Source: Sweltsa coloradensis (Eukaryota; Arthropoda; Insecta; Plecoptera; Chloroperlidae). Taken from it: a DNA stretch of 64,000 nt. The notes under the pieces are model-generated. The model was not told the DNA's origin, ran no database searches, and saw nothing but the letters and a program-made list of their open reading frames with translations. The stretch spans positions 1-64,000 of the forward strand of contig JAMZAV010000167.1 in the NCBI GenBank assembly GCA_024449915.1, written 5' to 3'. The position numbers were made by a program, and so were the translations under genes. Shown one piece after another: positions 1 to 13,700 of the stretch (the first letter of the stretch is position 1; each line of letters starts with the position of its first letter).

Positions 1-965
1 CGTCATATGGGTCATTCCATTACCAATTCACCAACCACTGTTGCAGCACCATTTCAGAAAAAATCAAATTTTACACAACTTACTACTAATGTCTAAAGGC
101 ACAAAACCAATTTTTATATAATTTTTTGGTCATGATCTCAGGACTTACAGGCCCTTAAAGGTCGCGCGAGATGCTTTCTGTTTTTTTTTTCTTTCTTATG
201 TTGTAAAATGGCCCTTCTTAAGGAGTAGCGTAATTGGAATAACTCGGAAAAGTACAAGCGTAGGAGGATGGAACATACACCAAATTACTCGTCACAAAAT
301 GAGCTTTCCATTGAATATATTTTATAACCTTTACAATACTTAATTCTATGAGTAGATTAGTACAAAGTTTTGACGCAAAGTACGATTTGTGCAACTTCGC
401 AATAAGTTTTTCCATAGAAGGGTTGTGATCACAAGCCCATTTTTTTTACAGATGTTTGGGTACCATATTAAATGTGTGAAAGATAAAAGTTGTGGTTTTT
501 AAACCTTTAAGCTGGTTGCAAGCTTCAAAAATGTCCAAAAATTTGAAAATTTACCGTTTTGGGCCCTCGGAACTCCAGTGGGGGACCATTTAAAAATCTG
601 AAATTTTTGCATGAAAAATTATGAACCTGTTAAAGATGCAGTTAAAATTTGGAGAATGTGTTTTCCTTCGTTGGAAGTACATCACACTGAAGTTGCCAAA
701 AATACCATGCTCGCTATGTATTAGCAAGTACATATTGGTGCATTGCTGCCTGACAGTAATTTCTAATTGTAGACAATGAAAAAAATATGTTAATAGTTGT
801 AGATTTAATGTTTTTACTTGACAGCATAGGTGTTACAGAAAATATATCCTGTTCATGGTAGTTGACTATAGGCAAATCACACAGCCTACGTTCCTTTGTT
901 TCACTGGACTGACTGAAAGAATCCAAATTGTGTTCAGTCTTCCTCATTATCCACACAACAATTAT
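1..965. other. AT-rich non-coding DNA, nothing identified
   Basis: No open frame here looks like a protein, and I see no terminal inverted repeats, tandem repeats or tRNA-like boxes. It is probably intergenic or intronic sequence. Confidence 0.5.
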
Positions 966-2155
966 TTATGACAGGTGTGTTGCATGAAGGTCTAGGGCTA
1001 GGCCTACTTCTTAAGTTCTGGACTGAGGTCTTCATTAATGTTGTATACTCGAGCGGAGAAAGAATCCATAACAATGTTTTCATTAGTACCCAAGACTTAT
1101 CCTCCTTCAAAACTGCAAGACTGTGCCCTGAGAAGAAATGCTACAAAGTTGTCTCTTCATTGATGTTGTTGGACTCAACAACTCCACGCCACACTATTCA
1201 TAAAGGCATACAATAATCACACACTTAAGTTGTTGTTGACCTGATTTTCCACTATTTGAACTTCTTTGTAGTTATTTGAACGGATGTTAAGAAAAATTTG
1301 ACATTATTGCAATTCAATTGAATCGAGCAATGTTTTTTTCTCTAGTCTAATAAAACTTAATAAGGTACCCTTATAGCATTCAAATGATCACGCAAACATA
1401 ATTCTACCTCCATGGATGTCTTACATAGATAAATGTTACCCGTGAATATTTGTATTGCAAAATTCAAACAACTTCTAGAGTCAAAATTTTATTGTCTTTT
1501 GTTCTCTGTAAGCTGGCTTTAGAAACTGCTGTTTTAACAGTTTATCCTATGCCGATACATGCGTCATTTCACACGTGAAATTAAAAAAGTGCCACGGGCT
1601 TCAAAGCCCAAATTAGCTTGATGCTTGCAACAGTTTAGAGAATATTGTATTTTATACTGTACTTTTATACGGCTTGCTGCCCCATCAACAAACAAAAGTT
1701 GAAAACAATTCAGAGCTATTTTAATTCTGGTAGAAGGGGTTTTGAAAAGTAGTATAACCGCTGAGTGGCGTGCTTTTAATGGTCACTTATTGATTGCAAT
1801 AAGTCAAAATTTGCTTAACATCCAAATTCCCCCAATAACTAAGAAGAAATTCAAATAATAAGAATCAAAGTAAACACCACAACTTAGTAAATGATTATTG
1901 TGACAGACATTTAGGACTAATAAGTGGCTTGGAGTGAGTCCAAAGACATCAAATGAAGGAGACAACTTTGTACACTTCTTCCCAGCACAGCCTTCAAGTT
2001 TGAAAGGAGATAAGTCATGCATGGGTCACTAATGAAAACATGTTATGGATTCTTTACTCCGTTCAAGCTATTGACGGCAAACTGGTACGAGTGCACAAAC
2101 ATTAATGAAGACCTCAGTCAAGACTCAAGAAGAAGACCTTCATGCAACACACATA
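966..2155. repeat. Diverged inverted repeat pair (fold-back element)
   Basis: The left arm (about 966-1215) is matched in reverse complement by the right arm (about 1895-2155), with roughly 700 bp between them. Shared stretches include ATTAATGAAGACCTCAGT, GTTATGGATTCTTT and GACAACTTTGT. I judge identity by eye at about 75-80 percent. Both arms have short open frames, but in-frame stops and a frame shift separate the aligned peptides, so conserved coding is unlikely. An old fold-back or MITE-type element is the simplest reading. No target duplication was found. Confidence 0.6.
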
Positions 2156-3110
2156 AATTAATAATGTGTTGCGTTTTATTTTTTCACGCTGAGCCCCAAT
2201 AAGAAACGTACACAGCATAATCATAATCGTGCATACCCCCCGATATAAATTTCGATGGAAAATGCAAAATTTATAGTATGATACTGCAACGGTCATCAGT
2301 TCATATTAGGATTACCGCCTCGCACATGATGTGAAAACATATTTACTTATCGCATGTAACGGAACGCAATCTTTGTTAGCCCTGGTATCTGATACGTGTC
2401 AATTATAACAGCCAAAGAATTAAATTTAAAAATTACTCGTTTTGGAGTCGAAACCCGGGATATTCGGGTCATCCTGCGCGTTTCTTTTCGCGCGGACTGG
2501 GTATCCATTCACAAAGTACTCGGAATCAGTGCGTAGGAACTATTTTTTAGTGGGGGGGTCACACTCAAGTTGACTACGAGGTTGGGGGGGGGGGGTTAGG
2601 CCAAACGGGGTCTGGGCGAAGCCCCAGTCCGCCCGGAGGCTTTTTCGGCGTAGGCGAGATTTTTTTCAAACAGGTGGCCTTGATAGGGGGCTAAAACACG
2701 TTTTCAGGCGAATTTTAAATGAATAAGGGTTCCATTTTGAAGCTAATTTGCATGAAGATTGATTACATAACTAAATTGGTCGACAGTCTGATTGGAAGGA
2801 AAACATTGCACACAAAATATAATGAATATTAGTTGAAAATCAGAGGCTAGTCTAGTCTCTTACTTAATCTTCCCCCCCCCCCCCCTAAAAAAATGTTAAC
2901 AAAAACCTTCCTTTCTGTTTGCAAGCCCGACAGTGATAAAAACCTAAAAATCACCACAACAAGCTATAAGTGGGAGTTGGACTCAATTGCGCAAGGCCAT
3001 TTAAAAACGAAAGTAAAATAGCTGTTCCAGTTGGGAGTCGTTCTGTGTTTAATTTCCGCGATGTCAATACGAAATATCTTAAAAACAAAAAAAATTAAAT
3101 TGTAGTTAAA
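2156..3110. other. Non-coding stretch with one GC-rich repeat and poly-G/poly-C runs
   Basis: No gene was recognised. A GC-rich dispersed repeat lies at 2525-2660, and homopolymer G and C runs lie near 2584 and 2873. Confidence 0.45.
2525..2660 (+). repeat. GC-rich dispersed repeat, copy 1
   Basis: A run of G leads into GGGGTCTGGGCGAAGCCCCA and then CCGGAGGC. The centre is a hairpin (GGGGC...GCCCC type). The same arrangement recurs near 6535-6615, 27005-27050 and 33945-34055, and GCGTAGGAAC lies upstream in two copies. This is a dispersed repeat family of unknown class. The shared hairpin suggests a MITE or SINE core. Confidence 0.65.
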
Positions 3111-3116
3111 ATTGTC

Positions 3117-3205
3117 TCCACTGGGAATAGAAACCCCGGCCGGTCTCCGCTATGTCCGGGCGGTCGGGGCGGATGCTCTACCAAATGAGATTGGAGACGG
3201 TTCAT
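3117..3205 (-). repeat. tRNA-like sequence (tRNA-derived SINE head)
   Basis: On the minus strand an A-box-like CTCATTTGGTAGAGCATC is followed about 50 bases later by a B-box-like GGGTTTCTATTCCC. No acceptor stem pairs properly. This is most likely a decayed tRNA-derived SINE rather than a working tRNA gene. Confidence 0.4.
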
Positions 3206-6200
3206 GACCTCGGTCTATTTGGTAGTATATTTTATTATTGGGGTGTGATAGTTAAGTGTCGATATAATGAAATACAAATGGTGAAACATTTAGTGGGCCA
3301 CTACACCCAAAAAATCAAGAACGTTAAAGGGCTATCACGTGAGACTCTAAAGCCGATCATTGTACAAACTGTATTGCTTGGGCATATCTCATTGCACATG
3401 AAGATATATCAATTAGATTTTGTTTGTGCATAAAGAAACGACGTGGTAAGCAATAAATTAGTCCACAGCGGTCCCCATCCCCTCCAGCAGCAAGCATTCT
3501 TTGCATAGTAAGATATTATTCTCAAGGCCACGCATGTGTGTAAAGCTGGGCTCCGACAACTATGCGTGACAAGTCTTTACTTGTTTTTACGTTTATCCAA
3601 CCTAGTCACGCATCATTGTTATTTGTGAATATTGTTTATTGTGCCAGAAGTACCTAACCAAATACGGATGAAATAAATAGCGGATCGACGACACATCTGT
3701 AGATTGCCACATCACGTCATTGAAAATTTATTAAGATTACTACTTTATCAAATGCAAATGATAATTTTGTCTTTAAACTTGTCTATCTTAGCTATTCTCT
3801 TTTCTCTAAATGTTTTTGAATAATTATATTTGTGGGTGTGAATTGACTGAGTTTACCTGATGGCGAAAAGGTTCATGATAATTTACGAAGCAAAGTTTTT
3901 CAAGGTTACTAGTTTACTCCGATGAAATCTTCACACTATTAAAAACGAGAATCATTAGTGTGCAGTAAAGAAAGTAGTACATAAAAGATCTGGAAAACAA
4001 ACAGGACAGACATGTAAAAATATGGAAACAAATCGGTTTACACAGGTGTTTTATATAATAATAATATATTATATCTGCGTAATGCTGTCTTCCGCAGTTC
4101 AGCTGGAACTTACTTAGTCCACATTAATGTCATATCTGCATAAAATTAGGGAAAAATCTATTAAACAACCCTCTAAAATTTACTTATTACTTATAAAAAC
4201 ATGATACCTATAACGGAAAATTTGGAAAATAAACATTTGTTTTTGAATACTAAAAAAAAATTATTACACCTTTTAAATTAAAACGCAAATTTCACAAGTA
4301 TTTAAAATGTCGTGACTTGTGTGCGTGGTTAGGTATTGGAACATTAATTATTGTAGCTTGTTAGATTAATATTTTGTCAGTTGCATTTCATCCATAGCAT
4401 CTTGATGTAGCCTAACCATATTTTGTATTGACTATGAAAATAAGCAAATAGTGCTAATGAATAAAGAACACTAGTCGGCATTACATAGTTGCGGGTGTGA
4501 ACATTACACACTTACAATACCTGCCAAGTGGGTTTATTTTAAAAAAAAAAAAATTTTTAACAAATATAAACCCAAGGACATTGTATACATTTCATTGATT
4601 GCATAAGATGTACAAAATATACCAAATTTCAACTTTCTGTGACTTTAAGAAATCAGAAATAAAAATTTAAAACAGGTGTTGCGGGTGTGACACTTTTCTG
4701 CCACTGTATTTACACCCTTACATGACATGTGCAAAAGTCTGTGAATAATAGGACCCTTGGATAGGCAACTATTTTTTTTCCTAAAGCATTATAGAACACC
4801 TTAAAATAAAATATAAGGAATAGTGGCTCAAAATAATTTAAAAGACGATTTATGATGGTTTGAAGATGTTGCGGTGTGACAGGGAATGTTGAGGGTGTGG
4901 ACGCAGTGAACAAATATAACAGTAAATCGGAGTTTTTGTAATGTAGATTATATTGGTTGACAAGTTTCTTACATACTTCAGGAATACTCAATACTCAAAT
5001 GTAAGTTAACAAATATGCATGCTAAATATACGAAACGGTATTTAAAAAGGTAGCCTAGTATCAATAAAGTGCATTTGTAATTTTTTAATGAAATAGGCCT
5101 ATGGGTCCCGTCATGCATTATTTTTTGCTTAAAATTTTTTGAAGGAGGGGGCTAAAAGCATAAAAAGGATTAAACCGAATAATTCTTATCATTTATAATT
5201 AAGCAGCTTTATCATTATAAGGCATGCCAATCACTGGACATAACTTAATTGCACACGAGTGTTGTGAAGTATTTAGGAGCTACCATCTTCTTGATAACAT
5301 CTTTGTTCTCGCATGACGTCTTCACAATATCGGGCCATACCCAATACCAATAGTTGCCACTAGGATGCATGCATATTACTTAAGCCTAAGGGTTACTTCA
5401 CTGGTTTCATCATAAAAATGCTAACGATTTCAGCATAATACTGCTTGTCCTCGTATTTTTCCCCATTTACGCAAGTGAAACGAGTCCAAAACACTGACGT
5501 TAATATCTAGGGCAGGATTGTGACGGAAGCGCAGACATCCAAAAAATAATCACTGTCGTCATTAGAAACTCGGACTTTTCCGTCAGCAAAAATCTTTTGA
5601 GGAATTGCCCACAACTGCATGTTTGTTATGTGTCAAGTCATCACTTTCAACCGCGAAGGACCTCTTAATGTCATCTTTTAATCAAGAGCAGGCTGTAAAA
5701 ACAGTAATTGATCATGACTCCAATGAGCGCTCTGAATCGCGTCTGAATGCATTGCCGAAAAATTTCAGCAAAGTCGGAATTGAAGTACAATTCGTTTTCC
5801 GGTACCTACTCTAGAATCTCTCTTGTTGCTTTTCAAAATACGTTGACTGCGTGCGTTAGACGTGCATTACTTAGGCTACCAAACAAGGTAGACCTAATGG
5901 CAATTTTTTTTTACCTATTTGACTGTAGCCCTGGGCATGATCATGCAATTCAATAAATCATGCACACCGCAAACATAACTCTGTGTCAACCCGCAACACA
6001 ATTTCACCACTTCTAGTCAGTGCATCTCAGTTTTCTCTGTTGGATATGATAAGTCCATTATAACCTAACCTTAAAATAAAGTTACTCTCCAAAACTTTGT
6101 TAGCATAATCTTTACACATATCATAGTTTATTGGTAGTTTTGTGTTGCGGGTGGGACATGTAGTCATAACATCTTAATGAATCAAAATTTAAGTAAAACT

Positions 6201-6520
6201 TATTTGTGTTCAGTTTTCCAACTAAAATTACTTCACAACATCATTAAGTGTTGAATATACAAAGGAAAGAACTTCACACAGCTGACCTAAGAGAAATTGT
6301 AGGGCTTACAATTTAGGGCATGTAGCAACTAAAAATAAAAAACAAATAACTTTACACCAACTTTGAAGCACTGTAAAACACATAATGACTAACCCACAAA
6401 GAAAGCAAAACATTTGAAATTCAGTGGAGTTTTGACTTTAATTTTTGAACCCATCAATAAACTATTTGGTAAAAATTATTTTCACTTGTCAGGCTCACTT
6501 TTGCTATGGAATGGCCGTAG
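3206..6520. other. AT-rich non-coding DNA with a recurrent TTGCGGGTGTGA motif
   Basis: No exon was recognised. The motif TTGCGGGTGTGA or close variants occur at about 4490, 4679, 4868 and 6143 (weaker at 3830). The first three are spaced about 189-190 bp apart, which hints at a decayed tandem repeat. Confidence 0.4.
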
Positions 6521-6529
6521 TGTGATCCA

Positions 6530-6895
6530 GGAATGTCCATCCGGGGGGGGGGGGTCAATATGCCAAACAGGGACGGGGTCTGGTGCGAAGCCCAGCCGCC
6601 GGAGGCATTCTCGAATTTTCTAGTATTGTTTGACAATTTCAACGCCTCGAACACTTGTTTGTAGAGTCAATACATACCTAAAGTGCTTATGCGAATAATA
6701 AAATTTCTTATGTTTTTTTTTTTTTGCAATGAGGTACTGACTTTGAAGTAATTGTATTATGTAATGATCATAGTTAGGTTGCTCCATCCTTATATTTTTC
6801 TTCCAATCGATCACACTCGTTTTGTTTTTTTGGGGGGCAGGGGGAGGGCTTCAACCCCACAATAACCCCCCCATCGCACCCTGGATACGCCACTG
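6530..6895. repeat. GC-rich dispersed repeat copy 2, followed by a GTGGCGTA-type repeat end
   Basis: 6535-6615 repeats the poly-G plus GGTCTGGTGCGAAGCCCAG arrangement seen at 2606. At 6868-6893 the sequence CCCTGGATACGCCACTG is the reverse complement of CAGTGGCGTATCCAGGG. The same CAGTGGCGTA terminus occurs in reverse at 44330-44345, and similar GGCGTA words at 42730 and 17165. These look like dispersed DNA-element ends. Confidence 0.5.
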
Positions 6896-6899
6896 AAAA

Positions 6900-7800
6900 A
6901 CACTACTCACTATACGACCTACTACAAAAACCAAAACAAAGTTCAAAATCATGTGTTATGAGTAATGCCCAACGGTTGACGCGCCCTTTCTCCCAAATAA
7001 CTAACAACAATATGTTGCAACTTAAAAACTGTACGCCCCCCCCCCCCCCCAATCCATTATTTATTTAGGTGATAATACACAATAGTTCGTATTATAAACC
7101 GTATTATACCTTTTAGTTGCAAGGGCCACTGAATCTCTAGCTGATTTGGGAAGGGAGTAAAAGATTAAACTTTAGGGGGTGATTTTGAATTTGTTACATG
7201 GTGTATCAGGTAAAAAAGTAGACATTTACTTGATATCTAATTTGAATTTAATGAATGCTGGGCTCAAATTTTGGTGTCTTGAGTGGGGTGGCGTTTTACA
7301 TGGCAACACATCATGGTTTGGAGTACCAAAATAATTTCTGGGGAGAAATATTGGTAAAAAGGGATGATAGTAAAGGCATAATCGGACAATCCGACAATTG
7401 ACAATTGGCCAGCGATTTTGGCGAAAGGGTTGTAACTTCAACACAACTAAATACTAAACACTTCTGAAATAAAATGTTTGCTTTGACCGTGATTCACTTT
7501 CGCTAAACACATCGCCCCCTCCCCCCCCCAACACCCACAATCGCACAGCAATGTCTGGTCTTTGTCGGCGAAGTGACACAGCACACACTGAATGTAAGCG
7601 AGGAAAACGCGTGTACACACTCACTCACACATGGGTCCACACTGCATTGTCACATTGGGTGGTTGGGTAAGAGTGAGACATTATCTCTTCATAAACCCTG
7701 CATTTCAGAGTCTCAAAACTCAAGATAAACATTAGAGAATCGTTCTCGATAAACTAAAAGAGAGCGGTGAGCATCCATCAACGCGACTATATAGCCTATC
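6900..7800. other. Non-coding, nothing identified
   Basis: Apart from a poly-C run near 7035 and another near 7520, no repeat, RNA or coding signal was seen. Confidence 0.4.
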
Positions 7801-7807
7801 ATAATAA

Positions 7808-8063
7808 TCGAGTACCCGGGAACATTCGCATAAAATTGATTGTAGCTAACCCTATTAAGGTATAAAAATTATAGGGTTTAGACTTTAGTTAGAGTTTTAG
7901 TTGGTATAAGGGTGCATCAACTGTGATACGGCACATAATATACCACTCTAGCCTATGGATAAGACTATAGGTTACTTTACAAGGAATGTACCGGGTAGGA
8001 CCCCCTACTCAACCTATGACTTGCTCAATCATCTATCAAAACCTTGGCGTTTTCATAGTTTCG
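7808..8063. mobile_element. Relic of the CTAGGAAAACGC clan (related to 32850-33150)
   Basis: The order of shared words matches the copy at 32850-33150: GAGTACCCGG, then GTATAA, TTGGTATAAGGG, GCGTCAACTGT-like, CCACTCTAG, GGTAGG and finally TTGGCGTTTTC-TAGTT. It is considerably diverged, and the left terminal repeat is not recognisable. It is a fossil copy of the same non-autonomous element. Confidence 0.6.
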
Positions 8064-8608
8064 CATTGATCAGTGATTAAGAAAGATCAGTTGCGGTACA
8101 ATACTATTTTTGGCCCACCTACCGCTACCCGCCTGCCGCGTACAGTACGTACGTACCGTAATAATATTGAATTGAATAATAAAAATTTTATCCAGACAAA
8201 CGGTAAAATAGGGTAGATAACCCGAAGGAAGTAGCAGAATGCTTTTAACCCTGTTTATGTTAAATTGCTATAAAATGGTAGAGTGGAAAAGAACAAAACC
8301 AAAAAACCAAAAAAACAATTAGTTACCCTAACGACCCTATTGAGATAATAAAAAAACTACATCAAGAAACCAATAAACAACTCTATGACATTTGCTCAAG
8401 TAACTTGAAAAAGAAATAGTCGACTTGTCCATAGCTTAAAAACCGTCATCAGTTGGGTGGGATGAAATCCCTACAATAAGTAATAAAAAAGTAGTACATA
8501 TATAAAATGGCCCTGAGTCCACATATAAGCACTCCCTAACAACAGGGAAACATTTCCAGATAAAATGAAACTCTCTGTTGTCACACCCTACACAAAAAAG
8601 ATGATCTT

Positions 8609-9116
8609 AGGTTGTGTTCCGCAAAGGCGACCAGAACGACCAGTTCTGCGACCAATGGAATTTAAGATAACACATAATTCGCACCAATGACAGATCAGAT
8701 TTGCAAAAGAAACGTAATGCGGATGCGTGCTGTTTCACGGTTGTGGTCGAGACCAGAAGCCCACAGTTTTATTTCGGCGTGGGCTGGTCTTGAAGAAAGC
8801 GCGGTTATTAAATTCCTTTTCATTGAAAATCATGGAATAATGTCAACTTCCGACAATGTTCCTGTAACTACACAGGGGTAGACAATAATTCCATTATTCT
8901 TCATTCAAATCATCATTTATTTAGTAAAGGATAGGATTTATGTTAACAATTTAACGAGATATCACAAACTTTCATTAAAACACGGCCTTGTAGATGCAAG
9001 CACCATTTTCGGAGCCAAGGCAGTACCCCAACAATCAGACGTGAGTGAAACAATGAAAATAACAATACCAGTCGAGCCCAGAATGGTCGAACGGTCGCCT
9101 TTACGGAACACAACCT
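8609..9116. mobile_element. MITE with about 40-bp terminal inverted repeats
   Basis: The left end starts AGGTTGTGTTCCGCAAAGGC, and the right end is its reverse complement with few mismatches (9077-9116). Pairing continues into the GACCAGAACGACCAGTTCTG region. The length is 508 bp and there is no transposase frame. The flanking trinucleotides TTA and TCA are only a near match to a Harbinger-type TWA target, so the superfamily is uncertain. Confidence 0.75.
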
Positions 9117-9159
9117 CAATAATATCAACAATTATCGGCAATTCAATATTACCAAGATG

Positions 9160-10760
9160 AAAAAAATTCTAGAGACAATAGTAAAAATAGATTAGTGACT
9201 TCTTAGAAATAAAAAATACTGTCAAACCCAACATGGATTTCAAAAAATAAATCAACAATTCACGCACTAGTTAGAACTAGAAAATCTTAGCTCTCAAAGC
9301 CATGGATAAAGGGGAGATGCCCTTGGCATATTTTGCCGATCTAAGCAAGGCATTTGACTGTGTTCATCACGAGACTATATGAAAAAAATAGAAATGTATG
9401 GCATTCGAGATAAGCAACTTAAAAATGGTTCAAATCATATTTAACCAAGCGTAAAACAAAAAACTAAAATTAGGCATGAAGACGGAAAAGGAAATTGTTC
9501 AGAAATCTATCATAATTGGTAGAAACGAAGCAGGAGCGCCTCAAGGCACAGTACTAAGTCGCTCATTTTTTTCTTATACATACATAGGTAAATGATCTCC
9601 AAAAATTTATGGAAACCTATCAACAACCACTTCTCCCCAACTTTTTTTTTACTTTTTGCTGACGATATCACGCTCTTATCATAGCAAAGTGTTTTTAAAC
9701 CTAGTTAGGGAGTCCAAACTTGCAGCAAATTTTAATCCAACATTGCTTACAACAAATAAAAAGGAATGAAATATCAAAAACAAATTTTATCCCCCCAAAA
9801 AGTTCCATCTATACCAGGAAAACAAATTGACAAACTACCCAGAACTAGAGATGGATAAAAATTCAAAATAGCAGACTCAACAAACAGGTTTACTTGGAGT
9901 TACAGTGATGAAAATTTAAATGGGAAGCACAGTTAAATAAAACTGACCCCAAATTGAGCTCTGTCATGCTTTGCACTGAGAGTGATAAGAGAGCCACGGG
10001 TGTTCAAACAGCAAAATTGCTTACCAGCATATTTAGAATCATTAGTGAGGATGGGATACAAATATGGGGTAGCACTACAACACATTAATGAAATATTTAA
10101 CTACAAAAAAGAGCAGTTCGCATCCTGGGAGGCCTTTCATATAGACAATCATGTATACAAAATTTAAAAAAAATGAAAATACTTACTGTAGGCCTACCGT
10201 GGCATGCTATGTCTATGAGCTCCTTAAACATAATATTGTAAACAAAAAATGGTAAAAATATAACAACAAATGAAAAATATTCACCAACATAATACGAAGG
10301 CAAAAAGGTAATTTACATACAATACCCTCACAGCAACACGGATGCCAACAAGGCTCAAAATAGCGGGATAATTCTTTTCAAAAAGGTTACCAAACATATA
10401 AAAAAAGATAGATACACAAAAGCTCCACACAACAAATATATACCTACCTGGTGCAAAATGCATTTATTCAATTGTAGCTTGTAAAGAAGGTCGAATTGAA
10501 AGGAGTGACATGTATTGACTTCGACAATATACAAGGCCTATGTCCTTCATGGTTTTAATATATATATTTTATTTTATACATTGCATTCGTCAGTCATATT
10601 AATGTAGACTATTTATTAAGGGATTGATGATGTTAGTTTTTTTGCCTGTGAATAGTATAATATATGTATTAACTTAGTTTAAGACCTGTGACCTGTAAAT
10701 CTAACCCGGACACATATTGTGCGAGGGGTCGCATATGCAATAAAAAAAGAAAGAAGAAAG
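9160..10760 (+). mobile_element. Decayed non-LTR retrotransposon (Jockey/CR1-like LINE)
   Basis: Reading across frame shifts on the plus strand gives a reverse transcriptase in the right order: FADLSKAFDCVHHE (motif A, about 9335-9375), GAPQGTVL (motif B, about 9535-9558) and FADDI (motif C, about 9655-9670). The C-terminal LINE signature LQKRAVRILGGLS follows at about 10100-10140, then KMKILTV and YVYELLKH. The sequence ends near 10760 in GCAATAAAAAAAG-type A-rich tail repeats. Multiple stops and frameshifts make it inactive, and no endonuclease domain was seen, so it is probably 5'-truncated. The clade call rests on these motifs only. Confidence 0.8.
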
Positions 10761-13700
10761 AAGCCATTTGAAAGATGCAAATTTCAAATTAGACAAAAAT
10801 CCAAATCCAAAATTTAAAAAAAAAATGCCAAGTTGTTAAAAACTTCCTTAAAAAACAAAAAAAAAAAAACGTATTAGTTCGGACATTCGGTATCATTGAA
10901 AGCAATCGAAGCTTTTCAAGTATGAGCAACAGAGAGAGCTATACGATTTACTGAGTGGACAGCGAAGAAGGCGTGGGCGGAGCCATCTAGCCAGCTGATG
11001 TGACTGTCGAATCGGGGAACCACACCCGGGGGATAGAGATAGCGGCAAACTAGGCTTCACCTGAGCGAAACTATACCGATACGATATGGATAGATAGAGA
11101 TCTATAGGATAGGGATAGAGAAGCGGCAAACAAGGCTTCACCTTGAGCGAACTATACCGATACGATAGCGTGACGTTGCACTTGAGACAAAAAAGATTGC
11201 CAATGCGCCGAATTTGCGTGATGGATCGCAGAAACCACTAAGAAAAATGAGCCCGGTCGTAAGACGTAAACTTGAACTGTAGGCCTTACGAGTTTGCAGA
11301 AGATTCCAAAGCTGCCAATGTGAAGCGGGAAGGGTGTTGAAATTGGAGACTACACGAAGTATGAATGAAACAAGACTGTAAAATTGGTTCATGAGAAAAA
11401 CACTTCGGATGGTCGCACACAGGATAATAACAACAGCATAAAAATTCGTTTTATGATAAGGATAAATTGATATATAAAACATGTACATGCCGTTACACAT
11501 ACATTCCCTAGTTAAGCACGTCACTAAACAGACGCAGACCAGGGACAAACACGTCTTACCACTGAATGCATCTACTCGGCGGAGGCATCAGCAAGTGAAC
11601 GCATGCCTTTCCTTGCAACCTTTCACAGCCTGCGTTTATCTCGTAAGTCGAGCGCTGGATAATGGACGAGAGCGATAAATAGCCGGGATTTCCGCGGAGT
11701 AACGCCGCAACATTACGAGCTACCACTACTTCCAAAAACATGACTCTTCAAACTTGGGACTTCAATTATGACTTCAAAATACAAATAATGCTGAATTCAA
11801 AGTAACCAAATAAAATAACATGTGAAGTCCTATATTGATGGTGGGGACCAATTTTTGTTGAAATTTTCCGAATTTCAAACTATTCAGAGTTCGAATTGTC
11901 GAGGGGACTACTGTCCTCTTATCTTGATGAAACTTTATCAAGACTAGGCACCTCATTAAAATATGACGTTATATGATTGACCCTATAAGTAGCCTGTCTT
12001 TTAAATTAGGTAGTCTGTTTATTGGCCTACTGAGATCTAATAAACTGTTGATTGATAGAGTGGTAGTGCCACAGCAGCCTTACCGTCATATATCCAGGCT
12101 CCAGCTGCGCGTGTGACTGATGCCCGTTTCTTCTTGTGTGCGTTGGTCTGCCTCTGCCACCACCCCAAGGAGATCCTCGAGACAAACTATAAAACATATA
12201 AACGACGTGTCAGACTTATGTCTCATCCAAACTGTCAACGCAAGCTGCCACAATATAGCACACACTAGGACAGCATAGTATTTTAAATTACAGACTCGAC
12301 TTTATATGTACAGTAGCCTAAATAAATATTTTTAGAAAGGGTGGGGATAGGGACAAATACGTAGTGCACTAGTACATAGAATAGCTTTGCTATATTACGA
12401 TCTAGTGGGCAAGGAAAACGCAAAATTCCACCAGTAGTTGCATCACGCTCCAGCGAGCTATGCTTCAGGTTCCACTACTTCCTAATGTGAGAGCGTAGCA
12501 CGAAAGAAAGATGATAAGAAGTTCACCTGAGTACACTTCGTCATAGCCTACACCCGTTACAACTGGTTGAGTAGCATTATTTCACACCAATAGAAACTAG
12601 AAAGCACCAGCAAAATGTTGCGGCACCATGTTAAAAGTGGATGTAACGTAGATAGTTCCCTATACGGTAGCAAGCGCTACTGTGTCTCCACTCTTACCGA
12701 CCCCACCGTCGGTTCCTCCTTTTTGTGTTTGTCTGTGTGATCCAGTATGGTATTTTGTAGGGGCTGTTAAAAGGTTGGGGATGAGATGATGAAGGGGAGG
12801 GGGTAATATCAAAGATTAGTCATGTGGTAATATCCAGCCAGTATTTCTGTATTTTCTTTGCAAACTTCTGTTTTTTTTTTTTTATGACTAAACTCATTAG
12901 AGAACTCCCTCCCCCCCCCCCCCCAATAAAAGATGGCCTAGGCCTATGCTAAAGATTAAATTCTCGACATTTTTGCTATACGGCCCTACCAGTAAAGCAT
13001 GCCAGGGATTCTTTTAATCTCGTATTTCTTATTAAAGTGCAGTCCAATTGATTAATTACACCTAAACATCACTAGTAGTGTGTGAGCAGTAGGGCATGTG
13101 TGTGGCAGTACTGTGGTCCTGAAATACACTTTAACAGGAGTAAAAAGTGCTATCGCATCATTTGCAAAACTCTGTAGACAGCTGTAAAATTTTTGTATTT
13201 TTTTTTTATTACATTTTAGTCCTACTACAATTCAGAAAATTTAAAAAAAAATTGTTTTTTCCTTACATACTAGCAGAGATAGACACTAACAGAGATAGAC
13301 CCTACAGAATCGTAATAAAGATAATAAGTAATACCAAACTTAGGCCTAACATTATATACAAGCCTAGATTAAGCTTCCCATTTCCTACCGCATAAATAAC
13401 AAAATATACTAGTTCAACCCAAGAATGCAGAGCTCTCGTCTTAGTGGTAATGGGGAGGGCAGGGTCGTATGGGATGCGCGGTTCACGCTGCAGCTGAGAC
13501 AAGAGTTATGCTAGTGGAAAAACAATTGAAGCTGCATTCTTTCTTGGAAGCACTAGGCCATTAGTATCCAGTGATATTTTGATTGTGTATAAAAAAAAAT
13601 GATTTAGGGCCTAGCCCTATTTGAATTAAAATCAACTTTTTTATTCAAATCGATTTTTCGATTTAAATTAGCATTCTATCAGTGTTTCAAACTTGTCAAG

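Noticed and set aside
11138..11548. 136-codon minus-strand frame
   Set aside because: Its composition is that of random AT-rich DNA, and it overlaps a local tandem duplication. No family resemblance was seen.
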